A DNA stretch of 12,298 nt from a bacterium (GTDB taxonomy: Bacteria > Actinomycetota > Acidimicrobiia > Acidimicrobiales > Bin134): positions 1 through 12,298 of the forward strand of contig JAPPKI010000342.1 in the NCBI GenBank assembly GCA_028820035.1. The letters are read 5' to 3'. The position numbers and the translations under genes were made by a program. Positions 1-6,481 of this stretch are shown here, piece by piece. The first letter of the stretch is position 1, and each line of letters starts with the position of its first letter. A model generated the notes under the pieces. It saw nothing but the letters and a program-made list of their open reading frames with translations. It had not been told where the DNA came from and did no database searches.

Positions 1-49
1 GCACGCCCACGCCGATTCGCGTCTTGGAAGAGTCGCTCACCTTCTCCAC
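1..49 (-). CDS. Possible N-terminus of a divergent gene (partial, runs off left edge)
   Basis: On the minus strand an open frame begins with GTG at 49 (or GTG at 40) and stays open to the window edge. It gives a peptide starting MEKVSDSS or MSDSS and continuing KTRIGVGV. An in-frame stop (TGA on the minus strand, 61-59) lies just upstream, so a start must fall here if the gene is real. Only about 16 codons are visible, so no function can be assigned. It would be divergent from the WXG-like gene at 142, with the AT-rich stretch between them as shared control region. Because the neighbours are type VII secretion genes, a further ESX component is possible, but that is only context. The frame could also be chance. 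Confidence 0.28.
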   Translation of the reverse strand, partial: MEKVSDSSKTRIGVGV

Positions 50-104
50 GGTACCGGCTCAGCCCGACCCAACTGGCAAGATTTCCACAACTTGGATGTT
101 TTCA

Positions 105-130
105 TTGATTTTCTGTCTAAATAATATACT
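105..130 (+). promoter_or_regulatory. Candidate promoter in AT-rich stretch before the WXG-like gene
   Basis: Positions 94-135 are strikingly AT-rich against the GC-rich surroundings. A good -10 hexamer, TATACT, lies at 125-130. A TTGATT box at 105-110 resembles a -35 element, but the spacer is only 14 bases, so the -35 assignment is weak. Transcription from this -10 would begin near 137, leaving almost no leader before the ATG at 142. That fits a leaderless or near-leaderless message and the absence of a clear Shine-Dalgarno sequence. Confidence 0.33.
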
Positions 131-141
131 TTAAGTGCGAC

Positions 142-504
142 ATGTCGTCCTACGAGCTGTTCTCCATCGCCGCTGACCTGCGTCGCCAGGCCGCGGCGTG
201 CGAACAGGTTCGAACTGACGTCGACCAGATCTGGTACGGGCTAGACCACGTACTCGACAGGCCAGTGGCCCGTCATGTACCCGCGGTGTGGCTGTCGACT
301 GCCGCCGACGCCAGCCGGCTCCGGCTTCGGCACCAGCACAACCATCTGGTTCGGTTGCGCTACGAGATCGAGCAGGTAGCTCGCCGGCTCCAAGCCCGGG
401 CCGACGAACTGCACGCCGACGCGGCCCGAGTCGAGCGGGCCGCCGAGGCCGCACAGCGAGAAGAAGCTCGTGAACTCGAGCTGCAAGCAAGCTATTTTCA
501 ATAA
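142..504 (+). CDS. Helical WXG100-like small protein of a type VII secretion locus
   Basis: This 120-residue protein is almost entirely helical and rich in Ala, Arg and Glu. It has no signal peptide and no membrane segment. Two Trp sites resemble the WXG turn: WYG at residues 31-33, and W50-L-S followed by AADASRL, which matches the usual W-x-G/S then A-A-x-x-x-x-L pattern opening the second helix of WXG100-type hairpins. A long amphipathic, probably coiled-coil helix covers about residues 54-115. No Y-x-x-x-D/E export signal is present. It lies two genes upstream of a normal WXG100 gene and an EccC-type ATPase, so it is most likely a divergent ESX substrate, partner or chaperone. It is somewhat longer than the usual 100 residues. 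The ATG at 142 has no strong Shine-Dalgarno site. Assignment to the WXG100 superfamily is inference from pattern and context; the coding call is firmer than the function. Confidence 0.6.
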   Translation: MSSYELFSIAADLRRQAAACEQVRTDVDQIWYGLDHVLDRPVARHVPAVWLSTAADASRLRLRHQHNHLVRLRYEIEQVARRLQARADELHADAARVERAAEAAQREEARELELQASYFQ

Positions 505-536
505 CCATCTCGCCTGCCAGACTCCTGCCGATCCCA

Positions 537-1871
537 GTGCTGCTGCAACACCGCAGCAACGACGAATACCAGCCTGTGGCTTGGTCTAAGCGTGATCAGT
601 GGGCCGTAGCACGAGCAGTGTCCCGGGCGGAGGCCACCGGAGACACGCTTCACCATCAGTACCAGTACGCAGCGAGTCGACGGGGGACGGCAACCGCGCT
701 GCGAGCCATCGACGAGGCCTGGGGCGGGGGCTACTACACGGTCGACCCTCAAGCCGAGACCGACCCGGAAGCAGCCGACGCGGCATTTGAAGGCGACGAA
801 CTTGTGATCGACGTTCAGACGCACTACATCGCTCGCCATCGCGCCCACGCCCCTGGCGTCGAGGGAATTATGTGGTTCATCCGCAGCGTGGCCCCTGACC
901 GGTGGGAGGGGCTTGACCCGGCGATCCATCTCGACCTCGGCAACTACCTGCGTCACATCTTCCTGGAGAGCGAGACTGCCGCCGCAGTGCTCACCTGCAC
1001 GCCCGGCGACGACGACCACAGCATTCTCACCAACTCCGAGGTTGCCGCCACCCGCGAGCTGATAGATCGACTGGCCGGTACCGGCCGCCTGATCAATCAC
1101 TCGATCGTTCATCCCAACGCACCGGGCGAGTTGGATCGGCTGGGATCGCTGATAGAGCACAACAGACCGTCGGGATGGAAGATCTACACCATCCAGGGGT
1201 GGGGGGATCAGCCCGGCTGGCGGCTCGACGACGAAGAGTGCGGTCTGCCGTTCTTGGAAAGCAGCCGAGAGTTGGGGGTGGGCATCGTTTGCGCCCACAA
1301 GGGGCTGAGCGCTCTGGCGCCCGCCGGGTCGCCAGCCGACATCGGCCCGGCCGCGGCCGGCTTTCCCGAAATCGACTTCCTCGTCTACCACTCTGGATAC
1401 GAGACACCGGTCGGCGAGGAAGAAGAAGGCCCCTATGACCGGCAGACCCCCGTTGGCACCGACCGCCTGATCAAGAGCCTGGAGGAGGCCGGAATCGAAC
1501 CCGGTGGCAATGTCTACGCCGAACTGGGGAGCACCTGGTATGTGCTGTTGCGCAGGCCCCGGGAGGCGGCCCACGTACTCGGAAAGCTGCTCAATGCGGT
1601 CGGCGAGGACAATGTGGTGTGGGGCAGCGACTCGATTTGGTACGGGTCGCCGCAGCCCCTCATCGACGCCTTCCGGGCCTTTCAGATTCCTGAGGAACTG
1701 CGTCAGCGCCACGGCTACCCGGAACTCACCCCTCGCATCAAGGAGAAGATCCTAGGATTGAACGCAGCCCGGGTTTATGGGATAGATCCAGACCTCACCC
1801 GCAGCCGAGTGGCCGCCGATGATCTTTCATGGGTCAAGGCCGCTTTCGATGAGTACATTGATAAACAATAA
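537..1871 (+). CDS. Amidohydrolase family protein (COG2159/Amidohydro_2 type)
   Basis: This 444-residue protein has the landmarks of an Amidohydro_2-type metal-dependent TIM barrel. The first strand reads DVQTH at 92-96, where the usual H-x-H metal pair is Q94-x-H96. Other landmarks are GWK at 213-215, CAHKG at 252-256 (H254), YHSGYE at 284-289 (H286), VWGSDS at 361-366 with the late barrel Asp at D365, and a C-terminal NAARVYG at 409-415. Relatives hydrolyse or decarboxylate small carboxylates and amides; the substrate here cannot be read from sequence. Residues 1-90 form an extension with an SRRG stretch at 47-50 that resembles a decayed twin-arginine motif, but no hydrophobic core follows, so export is doubtful. 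The GTG at 537 is the only usual start after the preceding in-frame stop at 471-473, and it has no clear Shine-Dalgarno. The gene begins 32 bases after the WXG-like gene, suggesting cotranscription. An enzyme inside a type VII secretion locus is unusual. Confidence 0.82.
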   Translation: MLLQHRSNDEYQPVAWSKRDQWAVARAVSRAEATGDTLHHQYQYAASRRGTATALRAIDEAWGGGYYTVDPQAETDPEAADAAFEGDELVIDVQTHYIARHRAHAPGVEGIMWFIRSVAPDRWEGLDPAIHLDLGNYLRHIFLESETAAAVLTCTPGDDDHSILTNSEVAATRELIDRLAGTGRLINHSIVHPNAPGELDRLGSLIEHNRPSGWKIYTIQGWGDQPGWRLDDEECGLPFLESSRELGVGIVCAHKGLSALAPAGSPADIGPAAAGFPEIDFLVYHSGYETPVGEEEEGPYDRQTPVGTDRLIKSLEEAGIEPGGNVYAELGSTWYVLLRRPREAAHVLGKLLNAVGEDNVVWGSDSIWYGSPQPLIDAFRAFQIPEELRQRHGYPELTPRIKEKILGLNAARVYGIDPDLTRSRVAADDLSWVKAAFDEYIDKQ

Positions 1872-1883
1872 TTTTCGATAAAT

Positions 1884-1918
1884 ATCTTGATATATCACTT
1901 CTGAGCGACTATCAAGAT
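1884..1918. repeat. 9-bp perfect inverted repeat between amidohydrolase and WXG100 genes
   Basis: ATCTTGATA at 1884-1892 is exactly complementary to TATCAAGAT at 1910-1918, with a 17-base loop. The left arm sits in the AT-rich tail following the amidohydrolase stop, and the right arm ends 48 bases before the WXG100 ATG. The arms are AT-rich and have no following T-run, so a strong intrinsic terminator is unlikely. An operator for the downstream WXG100-eccC pair, or a chance hairpin, are both possible. Confidence 0.4.
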
Positions 1919-1966
1919 GGCCCCGCCTGATCTGCCCGAGGGATCAGCCGACCGAAAGGCCTCACC

Positions 1967-2236
1967 ATGTCTGTGCTCACCATGAACACCGAGGAGATGG
2001 ACCACCTCCAGCAGCAATTCACTGCGTTCGCCGGACAGGTGGAAGACCTCCGCACCCGCCTGACCGCCACCTTGGAGGGCACCACCTGGACGGGCAGCCG
2101 TTCCGAGCGATTCCGCGGCGCCTGGCACGAGCAATGGTCGCCCTCGCTCGGGCAGTTGCAAGAGGCGCTTACCGAATTGGCTACCTCAATCGGCCTTGAG
2201 CGCCAGAACACCATCGCGGCCCTCGACTCGGTCTGA
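1967..2236 (+). CDS. WXG100 family type VII secretion protein (ESAT-6-like)
   Basis: This 89-residue protein has the length and two-helix hairpin layout of the WXG100 family. Helix one is about residues 7-37, the turn carries WTG at 41-43, and helix two is about 45-88 beginning SRSERFRGAW. There is no signal peptide. WXG100 proteins are exported as folded dimers by the EccC/EssC ATPase, either as effectors or as cofactors for other substrates. The gene lies directly upstream of an EccC-type ATPase on the same strand, the expected order for a minimal module. The sequence contains no Tyr at all, so the Y-x-x-x-D/E secretion signal is missing; it could be supplied by a partner or replaced by another C-terminal signal. 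The start is ATG 1967, with GAAAGG at 1954-1959 seven bases upstream; ATG 1982 would remove five residues and is less well placed. It may form a homodimer or pair with the product of the 142-504 gene. Confidence 0.87.
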   Translation: MSVLTMNTEEMDHLQQQFTAFAGQVEDLRTRLTATLEGTTWTGSRSERFRGAWHEQWSPSLGQLQEALTELATSIGLERQNTIAALDSV

Positions 2237-2265
2237 TGGTGCTGCCTGCCTTCGTCCTCGTCTGA

Positions 2266-2279
2266 GTCCGCAGTCGGAC
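2266..2279 (+). repeat. Small hairpin between WXG100 and eccC
   Basis: GTCCG at 2266-2270 and CGGAC at 2275-2279 form a 5-bp GC-rich stem with a CAGT loop in the 63-base gap between the two genes. No T-run follows. It could stabilise the upstream WXG100 message or reduce read-through into the ATPase gene, which is normally needed in smaller amounts, but a stem this short may be chance. Confidence 0.25.
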
Positions 2280-2299
2280 CCGCACCGTCAGAGCGGCCT

Positions 2300-5200
2300 G
2301 TGCGCCTGCTCTACCACGGGCCGGAAGGCGCCCGGGAGGTGAGCATCGACGGCGGTGCAGTGGCTGATCTAGGGGAGCTGGCTGAAGTGCTGGGCCTGCC
2401 TGCGCCGATTGACGGATTGTGGGTGGGCGACCAGTGGATGGAAGCCAACCGCGGCCTCGACGAGGCCGGGGTGGCCGACGGCACCCGTGTGGGTGTCCGT
2501 CCTGGCCCGGCACCCGACCACCCTGGGTGGGCTTTGGAGGTGGTGGGAGGGCTGTGCGCCGGCGACCGCCATTCGATTTCCGCGGAGGGATTGAGCCTGG
2601 GCCGCTCCCCCGACGCCGACCTCACCCTTCCGCACATGGGGCTGCGACCCCATCACGCCCGCTTGGAACGCCGAGACGGACAGTTCTTTGCCGTTGTGGG
2701 CGACGATGAGCCAGCCGCGGTGGAGCCCTCTACGCCGCTGCGGCTGGGCGGTGCGCTGGTCCAAGTCTCCGACGCGCCCGACGACCGGCCAGCCCAACCG
2801 GCCCCCGTCCTGGGGCGAACCAGCTCTGGGAGGATCGCTCTGAACCGCCCTCCCCGTCCGGCGCTTCCCCCGCGACCCGAACCACTCCCTGCCCCCGCTG
2901 AAGAACCGCAGCGATCGCCTCGGACGATTTCATTCGGCTGGGCCGCGCTGGCCGGACCGCTGTTGGTCGGACTGTTGATGGCGGTGCTCTACAGCCCTTA
3001 CATGGCGCTGTTCGCCCTGCTCAGCCCGTTGATGATGGCCGCCAACTGGTTTGACAACCGCCGCCGCGACCGCACTCAGCGACGACGGTCCCTGCGACGG
3101 TCGCAGGCATCCCTGGGGGAATTTCAAGCGGCGGCCGAGGCGGCCCATGCGGCAGAGACCCGTCGCCAGCGCAGTCTGCATCCCCACCTCGCCGAGGCGG
3201 TCAGGCGGATCCGCCAACCCAGCGTCCGGCTCTGGGAGCGAAGGCCCGACCACGACGACTTCCTGTCACTGGTAGTCGCCCACGGCCCTGTCCCTTTCCA
3301 TCCCGAGCTGGCCGTCAACGGCCCACAGCCCGCCGATGAGGCAACCGCGGTGCTCGATCAACTCGGTTGGATGCCCGACTCTCCCATTGCCGTGGATCTG
3401 GGTCCGGGCAAGCTGGTCGGTTTGGTGGGCCCCCGCAGCGCCACCACTGCCATGGCCCGAAGTCTGCTCATCCAAGCGGCCGCCTATCACGGCCCGGCTG
3501 ATCTGGCCTTGCTGGTGGCTGCTGATGAGATGACCGCACCGGTTTGGACGTGGACCGCCTGGCTCCCCCACACCGCCCACTCCGCCCTCGGGCGGCCGCA
3601 TCTGATGGCCAACCAACGCACCGCCGCGGCGGAGATCGCCGCGGAGATGGCCGAGGCCTGGGACCGCCGTGGGAAGGCCCACTGGCCACAACTGCTGGTA
3701 ATAGCCGACGGGGAAAATCTGGCCACAGGCAGAGCTCCGCCGCTGCGACCCCTGCTTCAGGGCTCGTCCGGGCCAGTCTCGGCCATCGTGCTGGCCACCA
3801 GCGTCGACCAACTCCCCGCCACCGCCACCGCGGTCATCGAGGCCCGCGATCTCTCCGGCACCGTCGATCTGTCTCAATCGGGCGAGGCCCTCTGCTCAGT
3901 GCTGGCCACCGGGATGAGCTTGGGCCTAGCCCGGGAGGTCGCCCGCGGCTTGGCCCGCTATGAAGACCCCGAGCAAACCGGCGCTGATTCCGGCATTCCC
4001 GACCGATCATCGCTGTTCGACCTCCTCAGATTGCCCGCCTGCGATGGTCCCGACCCATCGGTTGACTCCTCGGCACTGTCGAAGGCGATCGCCTATCGCT
4101 GGGGGGAAGATCGGCAAGCCGACAGCCTGGCTGCTCCCATCGGGGCCGACAGCCACGGACCGCTGATGGCCGACCTGGTCGCTGACGGTCCCCACGCCTT
4201 GGTGGGCGGAACGACCGGGTCGGGCAAGAGCGAGTTGCTGCGCACACTGGTGGCCTCACTGGCCGCTACCTACTCACCTGAGCGGGTCAACTTCGTACTG
4301 GTGGACTACAAGGGCGGCAGCGCATTCGACGCCTGCGCTTCGCTGCCCCATGTGGTGGGATTGGTCACCGATCTCGACGACCGGCTGGCGGAGCGAGCCC
4401 TGCGATGTTTGGAAGCCGAACTACGCCACCGCGAGCAAGTGCTCCGAGACCGAGGAGCCACCGACCTGGCCCATTACTGGTCGATGGCCCACGCCAGGCG
4501 CAATGAACCCTGGTCGCCGCTGGCCCGCCTAGTAGTGGTCATCGACGAGTTCGCCGCCCTGGCTGCCGAGCTGCCCGGTTTCATGGACGCCCTGGTGAAT
4601 GTGGCCCAGCGGGGCCGCAGCCTGGGTATGCACCTGGTGCTGGCCACCCAGCGCCCCGCGGGGGCCGTGAGCGCCAACATCCGCACCAACACTGCGCTGC
4701 GAATCGCACTGCGGGTACTAGACCCCGCCGACTCGGCCGACGTGCTCGACAGCCCGGAGGCCTCGGCCATCGGCCGACATCGGCCCGGTCGGGCGTTCGC
4801 CCGATTCGGCCCCGGCGAGCTGGTGGAGTTTCAGTGCGCCCTGGTCACCGGGGTAACCGCCGCCCAGCAGGGTGTCCGAGTCGTTCCCGCTCCCGACGGC
4901 ATTCCAATCTCTGAGGCCGAGGCTGCTTCCGGCGATCAGGCCATCGACGACTTGACCCGCTTGGCCACGGCCGCAATCACCGCCTGGGACGACTGGGGCG
5001 GCGCCCCGCCCCGACAGCCTTGGCCAGATCCCCTGCCGACGACTGTCTCGCTCAACACTCTGACCGTCGAGGCTGGCCCGAGCGTTGTGTTCGCCCTGGC
5101 CGACGACCCCAACCAGCAGACGCAGTACCCCTTGGAGTGGGATCCCAACCAGGGCAACATCCTCCTCGCGGGCATCCCAGGCAGCGGCACCACCACCGCG

Positions 5201-6481
5201 CTGGGAACGCTGGGCATCTCGTTGGCCAGTCGCTTCTCTCCAGCCGATTGCCACCTATACGCCATCGATTCCGGCTCGGGTCAGCTAGCCCCCCTGATGG
5301 CCCTGCCCCACTGCGGCGCGGTGGTGGGCCCCGATGAGCGCGATCGAATACGCAGATTGATCCGCCGACTTGAAGACGAGCTCGACCAAAGGCTGGGCCA
5401 AAGCCGGAGCCCCTCTGATTCCAACCCTCCGCTCGTGTTGGCTTTGGTGGACAACTGGGGCGGCCTGGCCAAGAGCCTTGACAACGTGGCCGACCACGCT
5501 TTGTTGGCCTCCTTGGAACGGGTGTGGGCCGAGGGCCCGGCTGTCGCCCTGTTCCTCGCCGCAGCCTCCGACCAACTTTCCAAAGTAAGTCGCGCTATCC
5601 AGGCCGCCACCCCTCAGACCTTCGTGTTCCGCTTGGGCGACCCCGCTCTCTACCGCCAGTGGAGCGTGGCCGTAGACAACCCCGCAACCTTGCCACCCGG
5701 TCGGGGATTCGCCGTCCCGTCGGGAATCGAACTCCAAGTTGCAGTGCCCAACGGCGGACTGGGTTCCGCAGCAGCCGCAGTCGCCGCCTCCTGCCCCCAG
5801 TCTGACGGCCCGCCACCGGTGGAGAGCCTGCCTGCCGTGGTCGATCCCATCCGCTTGGACCAACCCCGCCTGGACGATTCCCCTTGGTATCTCCCGCTGG
5901 GACTGAGCGACGACACGCTGGCCCCGGCCGGACTCACCCTCTACCCCGGCGAGCACGCGCTCATTCTGGGCCCGGCCCGGTCGGGCCGATCCGCCGCGCT
6001 GGCCTTGTTGGCTGAAGTAGCCGCAGCCTCCGGGGGGCGGGTGATCGCATTGGTTCCCGGGTGGTCGCCACTGGCCAATTGTCCCGGCATCGACCTTGTA
6101 GCCGGGGGCCCACCCGGGCTGCTGACCGCAACGAGTGAGGCCGACCATCCCACGTTGGTGCTCATTGACGACGCCGAAACACTCCCCGACCCCGATGGCG
6201 CCCTAAAGTCGCTGGCCACCGGCAGCCCCTCCGGCCTGCACATCGTGGCCGCTGGCCGCGCCGACCGTCTTCGCACTGCCTACGGCCATTGGACCGCGGA
6301 GATCCGCTTCTCCCGCACCGGCGTCCTGCTCCAACCCACCCCTCTCGACGGCGACCTGTTCACCATCCAACTCCCCACCCGCCCCACCCTCCCATCAATC
6401 CCCGGCCGCGGCTACCTAATCCAAAACGGCCAACCCTCCATAATCCAGGTGGCCGCAGCGAGAGCCGAGGCGACTGGCTAG
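2300..6481 (+). CDS. eccC: Type VII secretion FtsK/SpoIIIE ATPase, EccC/EssC type
   Basis: This 1393-residue membrane ATPase is the motor of ESX/WXG100 secretion. Domains in order are: a small ubiquitin-like domain (about 1-70); an FHA-like domain (about 76-160, GRS at 101-103, HHAR at 118-121); two adjacent membrane helices (about 214-231 and 233-249) followed by a basic stretch; an ATPase-like domain with a degenerate loop GPRSATT at 377-383; and three FtsK-type ATPase modules. Module 1 is intact, with Walker A GGTTGSGKS at 636-644 (K643) and Walker B VVVIDE ending D749-E750. Module 2 has GIPGSGTT at 958-965, with Thr964 in place of the Walker Lys, and VDN at 1050-1052. Module 3 has GPARSGRS at 1224-1231, with Arg1230 in place of Lys, and LIDD at 1288-1291. 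In characterised EccC proteins the first ATPase drives transport while later modules bind the substrate's C-terminal signal, so lost lysines fit a regulatory or recognition role. The GTG 2300 start is chosen because no other usual start is in frame after the WXG100 gene. All segments are fused in one chain, as in EssC. Confidence 0.93.
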   Translation: MRLLYHGPEGAREVSIDGGAVADLGELAEVLGLPAPIDGLWVGDQWMEANRGLDEAGVADGTRVGVRPGPAPDHPGWALEVVGGLCAGDRHSISAEGLSLGRSPDADLTLPHMGLRPHHARLERRDGQFFAVVGDDEPAAVEPSTPLRLGGALVQVSDAPDDRPAQPAPVLGRTSSGRIALNRPPRPALPPRPEPLPAPAEEPQRSPRTISFGWAALAGPLLVGLLMAVLYSPYMALFALLSPLMMAANWFDNRRRDRTQRRRSLRRSQASLGEFQAAAEAAHAAETRRQRSLHPHLAEAVRRIRQPSVRLWERRPDHDDFLSLVVAHGPVPFHPELAVNGPQPADEATAVLDQLGWMPDSPIAVDLGPGKLVGLVGPRSATTAMARSLLIQAAAYHGPADLALLVAADEMTAPVWTWTAWLPHTAHSALGRPHLMANQRTAAAEIAAEMAEAWDRRGKAHWPQLLVIADGENLATGRAPPLRPLLQGSSGPVSAIVLATSVDQLPATATAVIEARDLSGTVDLSQSGEALCSVLATGMSLGLAREVARGLARYEDPEQTGADSGIPDRSSLFDLLRLPACDGPDPSVDSSALSKAIAYRWGEDRQADSLAAPIGADSHGPLMADLVADGPHALVGGTTGSGKSELLRTLVASLAATYSPERVNFVLVDYKGGSAFDACASLPHVVGLVTDLDDRLAERALRCLEAELRHREQVLRDRGATDLAHYWSMAHARRNEPWSPLARLVVVIDEFAALAAELPGFMDALVNVAQRGRSLGMHLVLATQRPAGAVSANIRTNTALRIALRVLDPADSADVLDSPEASAIGRHRPGRAFARFGPGELVEFQCALVTGVTAAQQGVRVVPAPDGIPISEAEAASGDQAIDDLTRLATAAITAWDDWGGAPPRQPWPDPLPTTVSLNTLTVEAGPSVVFALADDPNQQTQYPLEWDPNQGNILLAGIPGSGTTTALGTLGISLASRFSPADCHLYAIDSGSGQLAPLMALPHCGAVVGPDERDRIRRLIRRLEDELDQRLGQSRSPSDSNPPLVLALVDNWGGLAKSLDNVADHALLASLERVWAEGPAVALFLAAASDQLSKVSRAIQAATPQTFVFRLGDPALYRQWSVAVDNPATLPPGRGFAVPSGIELQVAVPNGGLGSAAAAVAASCPQSDGPPPVESLPAVVDPIRLDQPRLDDSPWYLPLGLSDDTLAPAGLTLYPGEHALILGPARSGRSAALALLAEVAAASGGRVIALVPGWSPLANCPGIDLVAGGPPGLLTATSEADHPTLVLIDDAETLPDPDGALKSLATGSPSGLHIVAAGRADRLRTAYGHWTAEIRFSRTGVLLQPTPLDGDLFTIQLPTRPTLPSIPGRGYLIQNGQPSIIQVAAARAEATG
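6361..6403 (+). terminator. C-rich, G-poor stretch at the 3' end of eccC (possible Rho loading site)
   Basis: By hand count this 43-base stretch of the sense strand has 28 C and a single G, and the C bias continues patchily to about 6460. C-rich, G-poor, unstructured RNA is the hallmark of Rho utilisation sites. It sits just before the eccC stop, where the convergent lysA gene leaves no intergenic room for a hairpin terminator. The Rho role is inference; the stretch may also simply reflect Pro/Thr codons. Confidence 0.3.

Noticed and set aside
530..700. Amidohydrolase as a 5'-truncated pseudogene
   Set aside because: The start lacks a clear ribosome site and the Tat-like segment is degenerate, but about 90 residues precede the barrel and the frame is intact to the C-terminus, so a complete gene is more likely.
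498..1712. Minus-strand open frame of about 400 codons
   Set aside because: It lies wholly opposite the amidohydrolase, whose metal-site motifs are clear. The minus product has no recognisable motif and arises from GC-rich codon bias.
5285..6148. Minus-strand open frame of about 290 codons inside eccC
   Set aside because: It overlaps ATPase modules two and three, which are well supported. Its translation is low-complexity Gly/Gln/Arg-rich with no motif.
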